Shown here one piece after another: positions 36,655-45,127 of a stretch of DNA of 64,000 nt (position 1 is its first letter; every line of letters begins with the position of its first letter). The position numbers and the translations under genes were made by a program. Source of the stretch: Massilia sp. YIM B02763 (GTDB taxonomy: Bacteria; Pseudomonadota; Gammaproteobacteria; Burkholderiales; Burkholderiaceae_D). The notes beneath the pieces are model-generated. The model saw nothing but the letters and a program-made list of their open reading frames with translations, had not been told where the DNA came from and did not search any database. The stretch is from assembly GCF_030412015.1 (NCBI RefSeq), contig NZ_JASNRD010000002.1:421867-485866 (forward strand), given 5' to 3'.

Positions 36655-37278
36655 ATGGGATCGACCGAAGACCCGCTCGTTTATTTGTTCCGTAGCAGCG
36701 CAGTAGCCGACCGCCAGATCGACGAGCTGATCGGGATCGTCAAAGGCGTCATGGCCGATGGCATCGTGACGCAAGACGAGGTCAATTTTTTGGTGTCGTG
36801 GATGAACGCCAACCGCCATGCCGCCAACCTATGGCCGGCGAAGGCACTTTATCCACGCCTAGCCGAGATCGCAGCAAAAGGCTCGATGAGCTTGGCCGAA
36901 GAAGGCGAGCTTCTCGACATGCTCATGAAAACGGTCGGCGGCAATACCGCCCCGCAAAACGGCCTGCACAATAACAGCACCGCACTACCGCTTACTCAGC
37001 CGGCGCATCCGATCACATTCGAAGGTCGCGTCTTCTGTTTCACGGGCGCCTTCCATGCCGGCACGCGCGCATGGTGTTCCGAGCAGATCGAACAACGCGG
37101 CGGCGTAGCGGCCAATACGATCACGAAGAAGCTTAACTACCTGGTGATCGGTGATATCGGCAACGAGAATTGGGCGCATTCCACACACGGACGCAAGATC
37201 GAAAAGGCGATCGAATACAACAACGATGGCTGCGGCATCCATATCGTCTCCGAAGAGCATTGGTACAACCATCTGTGA
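36655..37278 (+). CDS. BRCT-domain protein with TerB-like N-terminus
   Basis: A 207-residue protein. The C-terminal roughly 85 residues are a BRCT domain like that of NAD-dependent DNA ligases: ITFEGRVFCFTGAF, then CSEQIEQRGGVAANTITKKLN YLVIGD with the Gly-Gly turn and the terminal Trp. The N-terminal part (DRQIDELIGIVKGVMADGIV, then TQDEVNFLVSWM) resembles a TerB/EF-hand-like helical unit. I start at MGSTEDPLVYLF, with GAGG 5 nt upstream; GTG at 36565 is a longer option. Function is unknown; this architecture is often found on mobile elements, fitting the accessory context. Confidence 0.78.
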   Translation: MGSTEDPLVYLFRSSAVADRQIDELIGIVKGVMADGIVTQDEVNFLVSWMNANRHAANLWPAKALYPRLAEIAAKGSMSLAEEGELLDMLMKTVGGNTAPQNGLHNNSTALPLTQPAHPITFEGRVFCFTGAFHAGTRAWCSEQIEQRGGVAANTITKKLNYLVIGDIGNENWAHSTHGRKIEKAIEYNNDGCGIHIVSEEHWYNHL

Positions 37279-37305
37279 CATCGCGTCCAGGCTGCTTACT
37301 ATCGC

Positions 37306-37340
37306 GCTGATCCTGCGACAATGCGTCTCCCAGGATCAGC
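37306..37340. repeat. inverted repeat with 10-bp arms
   Basis: GCTGATCCTG and CAGGATCAGC enclose 15 nt between the convergent BRCT and GIN genes. No T-run; a weak bidirectional terminator is possible. Confidence 0.5.
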
Positions 37341-37352
37341 ACATGCCGCCCA

Positions 37353-37982
37353 TCACCGATCCCCCTGCCTCACCGCCCCCAACCCCTCCATCGATTTGTT
37401 GACGGTCTTCGGCCTGCCGAAATACGTCACGCTCCCCATTCCCTGCCCCTGCACGTCGAGCCGGTTGCGGGCCGTCACGCGCGCATTTCCCACACCGCGC
37501 AGCACGAGGTCGACGTCGTTGGCGACCAGGTCTTTCGTATCGACCTCGCCCGCCCCCTCCGCCTGGATCTTGAAGGTCTTCACTTCTCCACCGACACGCA
37601 GCTCGCCCGCCCCGCGGAAGTTGACCTCGAGACGCTCGCCCTGCATGTGATTCAGCCGGATCTCGCCCGCGCCTTCGGAACTGAACGCGCGCAGCTGCGG
37701 CACGGTGACGACGATATGCTGGTCGCCGCGCAGCGTGCCGTAGTTCTTGTCGCGCATGCGCACGACCAGCTGGCCGTTGACGACCTCGGTCACGACGTCC
37801 TTCACGAACTTGTCGCTGCCGCGCACCAGCAGCGACTGGCCCTTGCCGCCTTCCACGATGACATTGAACGGGCCCTGCACGCTGATCGACGTGAACGGCG
37901 GCACGTTGCGGGGCTGGTCGGCGGCATGGGCGCTGGCGAAGCAAGCAAAGGACATGGCGAGAGCAAGGGCGATCCGGGACAT
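37353..37982 (-). CDS. head GIN domain (DUF2807) exported protein
   Basis: A 209-residue secreted protein: signal peptide 1-21 (ALAMSFACFASAHAA) and a DUF2807 beta-helix from about 28 (FTSISVQGPFNVIVEGGKGQ, EGAGEIRL, FRGAGELRVGG, EGAGEVDT, RGVGNARV). The repeated G-A/V-G-E/N turns are typical of this right-handed beta-helix. Function is unknown; envelope location is expected. Confidence 0.88.
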   Translation of the reverse strand: MSRIALALAMSFACFASAHAADQPRNVPPFTSISVQGPFNVIVEGGKGQSLLVRGSDKFVKDVVTEVVNGQLVVRMRDKNYGTLRGDQHIVVTVPQLRAFSSEGAGEIRLNHMQGERLEVNFRGAGELRVGGEVKTFKIQAEGAGEVDTKDLVANDVDLVLRGVGNARVTARNRLDVQGQGMGSVTYFGRPKTVNKSMEGLGAVRQGDR

Positions 37983-38081
37983 GGCGTTTCCTGTTCGTTA
38001 AGTTGGATTCATTGTAGAGAATGAATTCCTTGACGAACACGATTTTGTGACGGAACGCGGGAACCGCGCCCTGGACGGCAA

Positions 38082-38708
38082 TCACAGGCTCTTGGCGATG
38101 GCGCAGCGCAGGAGTTCGTTCATCCCGGGCCGGCGCATCTTGCGCAGGATGCGGGCCCGGTGGACGGCCACGCCGGCCGGACACATGTTCAGCTGTGCCG
38201 CGATGCTGCGCATGTCGAGGCCGACCGCCAGCATCTTCGCGACGTGCGATTCCGTCTTGCTCAAGGCGGCCTGTTCGACATCCCGCGCACGAAGACACAT
38301 GTGGATCGCCAGTTCCTCGCCCATCGATGCGCCGATATACGCTTGTCCCCGCGCCACCGTGGCGATCGCGACGCCCAGTTCCTCGACGTCCGCCCCGTTC
38401 GAGAGGAATCCGGACGCACCGAAGCGCAGCGCCTCGGCCGCGAACTCCACGTGCGAATCGTAGCTGTGGACCAGCAGCCGGCTCGCCGGCCGTGTTTGGC
38501 GCAACTGGTTCAAGGTGCGCAATCCGATGCTCTGCAACAGCCCGAGCGGGGTCAGGACCACCTCGTGCGGGATGGCCGTGAACGCACGGAACAGTTGCAG
38601 CTCGTCGACGGCCTCGGCGGCGATGGTGACGGCGGCGTCGTTCGCCAGCACGGACCGGAACCCGAGCCGCAACAGGCTGTTCGGCTCGGCGAGCAGCACG
38701 CCAACCAT
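38082..38708 (-). CDS. LuxR/NarL-type response regulator with degenerate receiver
   Basis: A 208-residue regulator: a receiver-like domain (1-120) and a C-terminal LuxR helix-turn-helix (about 145-205, LSKTESHVAKMLAVGLDMRS, IAAQLNMCPAGVAVHRARIL). The receiver keeps the fold (VGVLLAEPNSLLRLGFRSVL; LLVHSYDSHVEFAAEALRFG) but the acidic pair after beta-1 is EPN, and the phospho-acceptor position after beta-3 reads VVLTPLGLL with no Asp. It is therefore probably not phosphorylated. GGAGG sits 5 nt before the ATG. No kinase gene is adjacent. In the HTH, a Cys-Pro pair replaces the usual Ser/Thr stretch. Confidence 0.82.
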   Translation of the reverse strand: MVGVLLAEPNSLLRLGFRSVLANDAAVTIAAEAVDELQLFRAFTAIPHEVVLTPLGLLQSIGLRTLNQLRQTRPASRLLVHSYDSHVEFAAEALRFGASGFLSNGADVEELGVAIATVARGQAYIGASMGEELAIHMCLRARDVEQAALSKTESHVAKMLAVGLDMRSIAAQLNMCPAGVAVHRARILRKMRRPGMNELLRCAIAKSL

Positions 38709-38836
38709 GGTGCCTCCTGGTCCGGATGGATGTAGGGATCCATGATAGCCGGGCCAAGTCGGCAATTACTTTTTGAATGCTTGATGCCGATCAACCAATC
38801 GCTTGAGCGAACCAGTTGTGTTTGGGTGTAACGCGT

Positions 38837-39427
38837 TCAAGAGGTCGGTCCCGGATCCGTCCCCTCCGCCACCATCAGTTCCTTCAGCATGGAATCGTTG
38901 AACGCCGCCAGGTCGTCCGGCGTGCGGCTGGTGACGAGCCGCGCGTCGATGACGACCGGGTCGTCCGTCCACTCGGCCCCGGCGGCCTGCAATTCCTCCT
39001 TGGCGTCGGGTGCGCTGGTGACGTGCTTGGCCGATGCGATGCCCGCGTCGATCAGGGACAGCGGGCCGTGGCAGATCGCGGCCACCATCTTGGCGTCGAT
39101 GTCGAAGCCGCGGATGAAGTCGATGGCCGCGGGGCTGGCGCGCAGGTGGCGCGGATTCTCCGCGCCGCCCGGCAGCACCAGCGCGTCGAAGTCGTCGGGA
39201 TTGGCGCCGCCCACATCCAGTTCGACGCGGAAGCGTTCGCCCGGCTGGTCGTGGTCGACGCCCTGGATGTCCTCGCCGGCGGCCTTGGGCGCCACCAGCA
39301 CGACCGTCGCGCCCTGCCCTTCCAGGAAGGAGCGCGGGCTCGTGTACTCGATCTGTTCCACGCCGTCCGCCATCAGCATGGCGATGCGCTTGCCCTGAAG
39401 GGGCCTGCCAGTTTGTTGCTGCTCCAT
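38837..39427 (-). CDS. DJ-1/PfpI family protein (copy 1)
   Basis: A 196-residue type 1 glutamine amidotransferase-like protein. The nucleophile elbow AAICHGPLSLIDA contains Cys119; LPGGAENPRHLR and the Glu in MADGVEQIEY match PfpI/YhbO-type stress proteins, which act as proteases or deglycases, a debated activity. Its neighbour at 39523 is a clear paralog in the same direction, 95 bp upstream. Confidence 0.88.
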   Translation of the reverse strand: MEQQQTGRPLQGKRIAMLMADGVEQIEYTSPRSFLEGQGATVVLVAPKAAGEDIQGVDHDQPGERFRVELDVGGANPDDFDALVLPGGAENPRHLRASPAAIDFIRGFDIDAKMVAAICHGPLSLIDAGIASAKHVTSAPDAKEELQAAGAEWTDDPVVIDARLVTSRTPDDLAAFNDSMLKELMVAEGTDPGPTS

Positions 39428-39522
39428 ACCGCCTCCTACCGTCGATTGATCGCGAATGGGTTCATTCTAGGCACGGGGCGGCCGATGCGTCGCACGGCGC
39501 GACGCAGCGGGGAACCCGGAGC

Positions 39523-40092
39523 TCAATGCCTGGTCTGCGACTGGAGCTCGGACAGGATGGCCTGGTTGAAGGCGGGAATGTCGTCCGGCTTGCGGCTGGT
39601 GACGAGCTTGCCGTCGACGACGACCTGCTCGTCGGTCCACTGGGCGCCGGCGTTCTGCAGGTCGAGCTGCAGCGTCGGCCAGCTGGTGACCCGCTTGCCG
39701 TCGACCAGGTCGGCGTCGATCAGCGTCCACGGACCGTGGCAGATGGCGGCGATGGGCTTGTCCTCGCGGCCGAATTCGCGGATGAAGGTGATGGCCTCCA
39801 TCGACAGGCGCAGCTGGTCCGGGTTGGCCACGCCGCCCGGCAGCACGAGGGCGTCGAAGTCGGCCGGACGGGCGTCGCGCACGTCCAGTTCGACCTTGAA
39901 TTTCTGGTCCGGGGTCAGGTGGTCGAAGCCCTGGATCTCGTCGCCGGTGGGTTTCGGCGAGACCAGCGTGACTTGCGCGCCCTGCTGTTCGAGGAAGCTG
40001 CGCGGGCCCGTGTATTCGACCTGTTCGACCCCGTCGGTCATGAGGATGGCGACGCGCTTGCCCTTCAGGGCCTGGGTGTTGGTGTTTGCCAT
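39523..40092 (-). CDS. DJ-1/PfpI family protein (copy 2)
   Basis: A 189-residue paralog of the preceding protein; the catalytic Cys118 is in AAICHGPWTLIDA and the Glu is in MTDGVEQVEYTGPRSFL. The two align along their whole length with roughly half the residues alike by eye. AGGAG lies a few bases before the ATG. Stress protection of proteins or DNA from glyoxal damage is the usual inference for this family. Confidence 0.88.
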   Translation of the reverse strand: MANTNTQALKGKRVAILMTDGVEQVEYTGPRSFLEQQGAQVTLVSPKPTGDEIQGFDHLTPDQKFKVELDVRDARPADFDALVLPGGVANPDQLRLSMEAITFIREFGREDKPIAAICHGPWTLIDADLVDGKRVTSWPTLQLDLQNAGAQWTDEQVVVDGKLVTSRKPDDIPAFNQAILSELQSQTRH

Positions 40093-40226
40093 GGAATGCT
40101 CCTTTTAGCGTTGGTGAATGAGCTAGATGGAAAGGAGATTCTAGTTTTTGAACGGCATGCGCGGCGCGCGGAACGCATATGCACGTTCCACGCCTCGCGA
40201 GAACTCGGCAGTAAATCAGCCCACGA

Positions 40227-41561
40227 TCAGGCTGAAAACGCTTGCCACACCATCCAGACGTTAGCGGAGGAAATGACGACGAACAAGAACCAGGCCAGCG
40301 CCGACGTCCACCAGGCGTTGACGAACTGGCCCATCAGGTCGCGCCGTCCCGTCAGGCGGATCAGCGGGTACATGGCGAACGGCAGCTGCATGCTCAGCAC
40401 GACCTGGCTGGCGACCAGCATCTTGCCGATCGCATGGTCGCCCAGCGTCAGCACACCGACCATGGCCGGGGCCAGCGCCAGGCCGCGCGTGATCAGGCGC
40501 CGCTGCCAGCACGGGATCTTGAGCTTGAGAAAACCTTCCATGATCACCTGGCCGGCGATGGTGCCCGTAAACGTCGAGCTCTGGCCGGAAGCCAGCAGCG
40601 CCAGGCCGAACAGGAAGGCGGCCAGCGCCGTGCCGGCCACCGGGGCCAGCAGTTCGTAGGCCTGGTCGATCTCCATCACGTTGCCGCCGCCCGGCTTGTA
40701 GAACGCGGCCGCGGCCAGCACGAGGATCGCGCCGTTGATGAACAGGGCGATGCCCAGCGAGACGATGGTGTCGATGCGCGACATGCCGATCGCTTCCTTC
40801 AGGCGCATGGCCTGGCCGCCGACGGCGCCCAGGCGCACCACGCGCGTCTGCACGACGGAGGAATGCAGGTACAGGTTATGCGGCATCACGGTGGCGCCCA
40901 GGATGCCGATGGCGAGGTACAGCGCATCGCGGTCGGCCAGCTTCTGCAGCGAGGGCACCAGGCCCGCCATGACGGCGTGCACGTCCGGCTCCACCAGCAC
41001 CAGCTCGGCGAACAGGCAGACGCCGATGGTGGCGATGAGGCCCAGCACGATCGCCTCCAGCTGGCGGAAGCCCTTGCCCTTCAAACCGAGCACGATCAGC
41101 GTGTCGAGCGCCGTCAGCGCCACCCCGACGGGCAGCGACACGCCCAGCAGCAAGTGGAAGGCGAGCGCGCAGCCCAGCACCTCGGCCAGGTCGCAGGCGA
41201 TGATCGACAGTTCCGCGAACACCCACAAGCCCTTCGCCGCCGCCGGCGAATACTGTTCGCGGCAGTGCACGGCGAGATCCTTGCCAGTGACGATGCCCAG
41301 GCGCGCGCACAGGCATTGCAGGACGATGGCCGCCAGGCTGGACAGCACGACGACGAACAGCAGGTTGTAGCCGAACTGGGAGCCGCCCTGGATGGCCGTG
41401 GCCCAGTTGCCCGGGTCCATGTAGCCGACCGACACGAGCAGGCCGGGACCCGCATAGCGGACGACCTTCTTCCAGAAAGGGTAGTGCTCGGGGACGGTGA
41501 CGGTGCCGGACACTTCGGATGGACAGAACGGGGCGGTGGCGGTGGTGGGTAACTTGAACAT
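40227..41561 (-). CDS. mntH: Nramp-type Mn2+/H+ symporter
   Basis: A 444-residue inner-membrane divalent metal importer with about eleven helices. The metal-binding motif DPGNWAT in helix 1 and MPHNLYLHS in helix 6 are intact. GQSSTFTGTIAGQVIMEG is the conserved transport signature. No manganese riboswitch or clear MntR/Fur palindrome was recognised upstream. Monocistronic. Confidence 0.94.
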   Translation of the reverse strand: MFKLPTTATAPFCPSEVSGTVTVPEHYPFWKKVVRYAGPGLLVSVGYMDPGNWATAIQGGSQFGYNLLFVVVLSSLAAIVLQCLCARLGIVTGKDLAVHCREQYSPAAAKGLWVFAELSIIACDLAEVLGCALAFHLLLGVSLPVGVALTALDTLIVLGLKGKGFRQLEAIVLGLIATIGVCLFAELVLVEPDVHAVMAGLVPSLQKLADRDALYLAIGILGATVMPHNLYLHSSVVQTRVVRLGAVGGQAMRLKEAIGMSRIDTIVSLGIALFINGAILVLAAAAFYKPGGGNVMEIDQAYELLAPVAGTALAAFLFGLALLASGQSSTFTGTIAGQVIMEGFLKLKIPCWQRRLITRGLALAPAMVGVLTLGDHAIGKMLVASQVVLSMQLPFAMYPLIRLTGRRDLMGQFVNAWWTSALAWFLFVVISSANVWMVWQAFSA

Positions 41562-41653
41562 GGAGACTCTGCGCTAGATGAATCGATTCTATCGCAAAGC
41601 CCCGGTTCGTTTGCCGCCAGAAAGGTGGGTAACGCGGCAGGAAACGCCGTCGG

Positions 41654-41719
41654 ACGCGTGGACGGCCGAGCCGTCCACCCTACCGTAGGGTGGACGGGTT
41701 CCCCGTCCACGCGTTCAAC
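41654..41719. repeat. paired REP-like element, family B (copy 1)
   Basis: Two head-to-head units of ACGCGTGGACGG.../GTAGGGTGGACGGG, each with an inner hairpin. The cbpM stop codon (41715-41717) lies inside the right end of the element. Confidence 0.82.
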
Positions 41720-42035
41720 CGCCCAGCACGTGCAAACGCGCCCGCAAGCGCCGGATCTCGTCCCCCATGTCGACCACCAGGGCCGCCAGGTCTTCGTTGG
41801 CATCGAAATCGCGCTCCACGCGCAGCAGGCGCCGGGCCCTGGCCAGGTCGCCGCTGCGAAAGCGCCAGCCCGTCACCTGCACCGTGCTGACGAAGGCTTC
41901 GCCGCTGCCCAGCACGCCGGCCTGCACGTGCCGCACCACCCAGTCCGGCTCCACGTTGCAGGCCCGCGCCAGCTCGTCGAGGGTCAGCGCCGCGTCGTCC
42001 AGCAGCACGCCGGAAAGGCTCATGTTCGCTTGCAT
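41715..42035 (-). CDS. cbpM: chaperone modulatory protein CbpM
   Basis: A 106-residue protein of the CbpM/MerR-like-HTH family that binds the J domain of CbpA and restrains it. LTLDELARACNVEPDWVVRHVQAG is the winged-helix-like segment and RRLLRVERDFDANEDLAALV the conserved helix. A C-terminal coiled segment (EIRRLRARLHVLGG) follows. It begins 3 bp after the cbpA stop. The stop is supplied by a REP-like repeat. Confidence 0.92.
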   Translation of the reverse strand: MQANMSLSGVLLDDAALTLDELARACNVEPDWVVRHVQAGVLGSGEAFVSTVQVTGWRFRSGDLARARRLLRVERDFDANEDLAALVVDMGDEIRRLRARLHVLGG

Positions 42036-42038
42036 CGT

Positions 42039-43001
42039 TTACGCTCCTACTCGTTCACGGGGATTGAAGGCCATCTCGCGCGCCATCTGCTCGTACAGGG
42101 CGCGCGCCTTGTCGCTGTCCGCGGGCGGCAGCACGACGTCCAGGATCAGGTACAGGTCGCCCGGCGTGGCCGCCGGGATGCCGCGCCCCTTCAGGCGCAG
42201 CTTGCGGCCCGACTGCGATCCCTTCGGCACCGTCACCTCGACCGTGCCCGACGGCGTCGGCACCGGGACCGACGCGCCCAGCGCCGCTTCCCAGGGCGTC
42301 ACCGGCACGTTCTGGTACACGTGGGTGCCCTCGACGCGGTAGCGCGCGTCCGGGTTGAGCTGGATCTCCAGGTACAGGTCGCCGTTGGCACCGCCGCCGA
42401 AGCCCGGATGGCCCTGGCCGGACAGGCGCAGCTGCTGGCCCGGCGTGACGCCTTTCGGGATGTTCACGCTGAGGGTCTTTTCCTGCATCGTCGTGTGGCC
42501 CTGCTCGTCGTGCTGGGGCACGCGCAGGCCGATCGTGCGCGTCGCGCCCTGATAGGCGTCGCGCAGGTCGATGGCGATCGATGCGTGGATGTCCTCGCCC
42601 GGCATGCGGAACGAGCCGCCGCCGAAGCCGCCGGCTCCGCCCCCGCCCCCGCCGGCGCGCGAACGCCGGCCCACATGGGCGAACAGGTCGTTGAAGAAAT
42701 CGTCGGCGCCGGCGCCGTTGAAGTCGAACTGCGTGCCCCAGTCCGGCGGCGGCTGGAACCCGCCCTGCCCGCCCGGCCCGCCTCGCGGCATGTTGCCCAG
42801 CTCGTCGTAGGCGGCGCGCTTCTCGGTGTCGCCCAGCACGTCGTAGGCCTCGTTGATTTCCTTGGTCTTCGCGTCCGCGTCCTTGTGCGTGCTGACGTCG
42901 GGGTGGTACTGGCGCACCAGCTTGCGGTACGCCTTCTTGATGTCGGCCGAGGACGCGGTCTTGTCGACACCGAGTACTTGGTAGTAATCCTTGTATTCCA
43001 C
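42039..43001 (-). CDS. cbpA: curved DNA-binding protein/DnaJ-type co-chaperone CbpA
   Basis: A 320-residue class II J-protein: an N-terminal J domain (1-70) with HPD in [10 protein letters not shown], a Gly/Phe-rich linker ([26 protein letters not shown]), then two C-terminal beta domains (120-310). It lacks the DnaJ zinc fingers. It works with DnaK and compacts DNA in stationary phase. Paired with cbpM in an operon. Confidence 0.94.
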   Translation of the reverse strand: MEYKDYYQVLGVDKTASSADIKKAYRKLVRQYHPDVSTHKDADAKTKEINEAYDVLGDTEKRAAYDELGNMPRGGPGGQGGFQPPPDWGTQFDFNGAGADDFFNDLFAHVGRRSRAGGGGGGAGGFGGGSFRMPGEDIHASIAIDLRDAYQGATRTIGLRVPQHDEQGHTTMQEKTLSVNIPKGVTPGQQLRLSGQGHPGFGGGANGDLYLEIQLNPDARYRVEGTHVYQNVPVTPWEAALGASVPVPTPSGTVEVTVPKGSQSGRKLRLKGRGIPAATPGDLYLILDVVLPPADSDKARALYEQMAREMAFNPRERVGA

Positions 43002-43225
43002 GAGCTTGCTCCTGGATTGCGATTGTTGCGATTGAGTGAATGGTAATGCCTGCCCCAGCCGTGCATGCGCACGCCTGCAGGCCGCCTGCCTATCATGTAT
43101 GGCCGGTAATTAACATTTCAATCAGCTACGACACAATTACCCGGATCGGATGGCGGCAGGCGCATCGGCTTACCGGACTTGTCCAACAATCAGTAAAATC
43201 ACGGGTTTCGCCTACCGCCCGCACC

Positions 43226-44632
43226 ATGACGTCCACTGTATCCGCCCAGCATCAAGTCCACCCCGTCCGCGCCGAGATCGCTACCCTGTGGCGCCTGTCG
43301 TGGCCGATGCTGGTCGGCCAGCTCGCCACCGTCGGCATGGGCGTGGCGGACGTCGCCATGACGGGCCACGTCAGCGCCGCCGAGCTGGCCGCCGTGTCGC
43401 TCGGCACCTCGGTGTGGTCGATCGTCCTTGTCACCGTGATGGGCGTCATGATGGCCGTGAACTCGGTGGTGGCGCACGAGATGGGCGCCGGCCGCTTCGA
43501 CCGCATCTCGCACGCCGTGCGCGAATCGCTGTGGATGGGCGCCATCGTCGGCATCGCCGGCTGCCTGGCGGCGAATGCCTGCGCCCTGCTGTTCGACCAC
43601 ATCGGCCTGGCGCCGGACGTCGCCGACCGCGCCAAGACTTTTCTGCACATCATCAGCCTCGGCATGCCGGCCTTCGCCTGCTACCGCGCGCTGTACGGCT
43701 ACACGACCAGCATCAACCAGACCAAGCCGATCATGGTCATCGCCATCCTCGGCCTGCTGTACAACGTACTCATGAACTGGCTGCTCGTGTTCGGCAAGTT
43801 CGGCTTCCCGCAACTGGGCGCGCTCGGCTGCGCCGTCTCGACGGCCAGCGGCGTGTGGCTGATGCTGGCGGCAATGGTCGCCTGGATCAAGGTGTCGGCC
43901 GCCTACCGCATGACCTATCCGTTCACGCACTGGGAAGGCCCGAACTGGGCCGAGATCGGCGCCATGCTGCGCCTGGGCCTGCCGATCGGCGTCACCCATT
44001 TCGCCGAGGTCAGCGCCTTCGGCATCGTCAGCCTGCTGGTGGCGAGGTTCGGCGTGGTGGAAGTGTCGGCGCACCAGATCGCGCTGAACTTCGTCTCGCT
44101 CGTGTTCATGGTGCCGCTCAGCTTCGGCATCGGCGCCCTGACCCGCGTGGGCCAGGCGATGGGCGAAGGCAATCCGGTGCGCGCCCGCTTCGTCGCCTGG
44201 ACCGGCACCGGCATGTGCATCGCCTTCGGCGTGCTGTCCGCCCTGTTCATCCTCGTGTTCCGCTGGCAGATCGTCGCCATGTACACGTCCGACCCCGGCG
44301 TGCAGGCCACCTGCGCGATGCTGCTGCTGTTCGCCGCGCTGTTCCAGCTCTCGGACTCGACGCAGGTGGCGGCCGCCTCCGCCATGCGCGGCTACCAGGT
44401 GACGCGCGCGCCGATGATCATCCAGATGATCGCGTTCTGGGGCGTGGCGCTGCCGGTCGGCTGGATCCTCGGCCTGGCGCCGGGCTGGTTCCCGTGGTCG
44501 CTGGCCCAGCCGATGGCGGCGACGGGATTCTGGATCGGTCTCGTGCTGGGACTGACGGTGGCGGCGCTGTTGCTGTCGTGGTCGCTGCACAATCTGTCGA
44601 AGCTGCGGGTACGCGAGGCACAGGCCGTGTGA
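43226..44632 (+). CDS. MATE family multidrug/Na+ antiporter (NorM-like)
   Basis: A 468-residue membrane protein with twelve hydrophobic helices. The N-terminal LSWPMLVGQLATVGMGVADV is typical of NorM-type MATE transporters; a second homologous half begins near residue 245 (GLPIGVTHFAEVSAFGIVSLL). It exports cationic drugs in exchange for Na+ or H+; substrates unknown. I start at MTSTVSAQHQ rather than the much longer frame, whose extra residues are not family-like. Divergent from cbpA. Confidence 0.9.
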   Translation: MTSTVSAQHQVHPVRAEIATLWRLSWPMLVGQLATVGMGVADVAMTGHVSAAELAAVSLGTSVWSIVLVTVMGVMMAVNSVVAHEMGAGRFDRISHAVRESLWMGAIVGIAGCLAANACALLFDHIGLAPDVADRAKTFLHIISLGMPAFACYRALYGYTTSINQTKPIMVIAILGLLYNVLMNWLLVFGKFGFPQLGALGCAVSTASGVWLMLAAMVAWIKVSAAYRMTYPFTHWEGPNWAEIGAMLRLGLPIGVTHFAEVSAFGIVSLLVARFGVVEVSAHQIALNFVSLVFMVPLSFGIGALTRVGQAMGEGNPVRARFVAWTGTGMCIAFGVLSALFILVFRWQIVAMYTSDPGVQATCAMLLLFAALFQLSDSTQVAAASAMRGYQVTRAPMIIQMIAFWGVALPVGWILGLAPGWFPWSLAQPMAATGFWIGLVLGLTVAALLLSWSLHNLSKLRVREAQAV

Positions 44633-44704
44633 GCGCACCGTCAGGGCGCCCCGGGGCGGCGGCGATCGACATCGTTGCCGTAAAGATGCCATAATCGCAA
44701 AATT

Positions 44705-45067
44705 ATGTTTCTTTCGATTATGAAAGCCAGCCCCGCCCTCTACGGCTACCTCTGGTGCGCCGTCGCTTCGCTGTTCAGCGCCACCGCGACCTTCCTGCTC
44801 AAGAAATCGTCCGGCTACGCCAGCTTCGCCGAGATCGCCAAGCTCGGCTGGCTGGCCGGCGCCGCCGGCAGCTACGTGCTGGGCTTCTTCTGCTACGGCC
44901 AGGCGCTCAGCCGCCTGGAAATGACCCTCGCCTACCCCATCATGACGGCATTCACCATCGTGACGGTGGCGGTGTTCGGCATGCAGTTCCTTGGCGAGGC
45001 CGTATCGCCGGCCAAGGCCGCGGGGATGTGCATGCTGTGCATCGCCTGCTGGCTGATGACCAAGTAA
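44705..45067 (+). CDS. small DMT-superfamily (EamA/SMR-like) transporter
   Basis: A 120-residue protein with four transmembrane helices, the size of SMR/ArnE-type half-transporters. FSATATFLLKKSSGY and TLAYPIMTAFTIVTVAVFG match EamA-like repeats. Such proteins act as dimers to flip or export small molecules. The catalytic Glu of QacE-type SMR pumps is not at its usual place, so a drug-pump label would be unsafe. Converges on the histidine kinase gene. Confidence 0.8.
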   Translation: MFLSIMKASPALYGYLWCAVASLFSATATFLLKKSSGYASFAEIAKLGWLAGAAGSYVLGFFCYGQALSRLEMTLAYPIMTAFTIVTVAVFGMQFLGEAVSPAKAAGMCMLCIACWLMTK

Positions 45068-45127
45068 GCGATGGCCGAATAACCCGCCCTGCGTCGCGCG
45101 CACGGCGCACGCCGCTCGGTCCGCAAC

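Noticed and set aside
44705..45067. Annotation of the small four-helix protein as a quaternary-ammonium SMR pump
   Set aside because: The essential Glu of the first SMR helix is not at its position, so only the broader DMT superfamily is claimed.
43199..45103. A 634-codon open frame on the minus strand opposite the MATE gene
   Set aside because: It is antisense to two clear transporters, is rich in His/Arg/Gln/Asp as expected for a GC-rich shadow frame, and matches no family.
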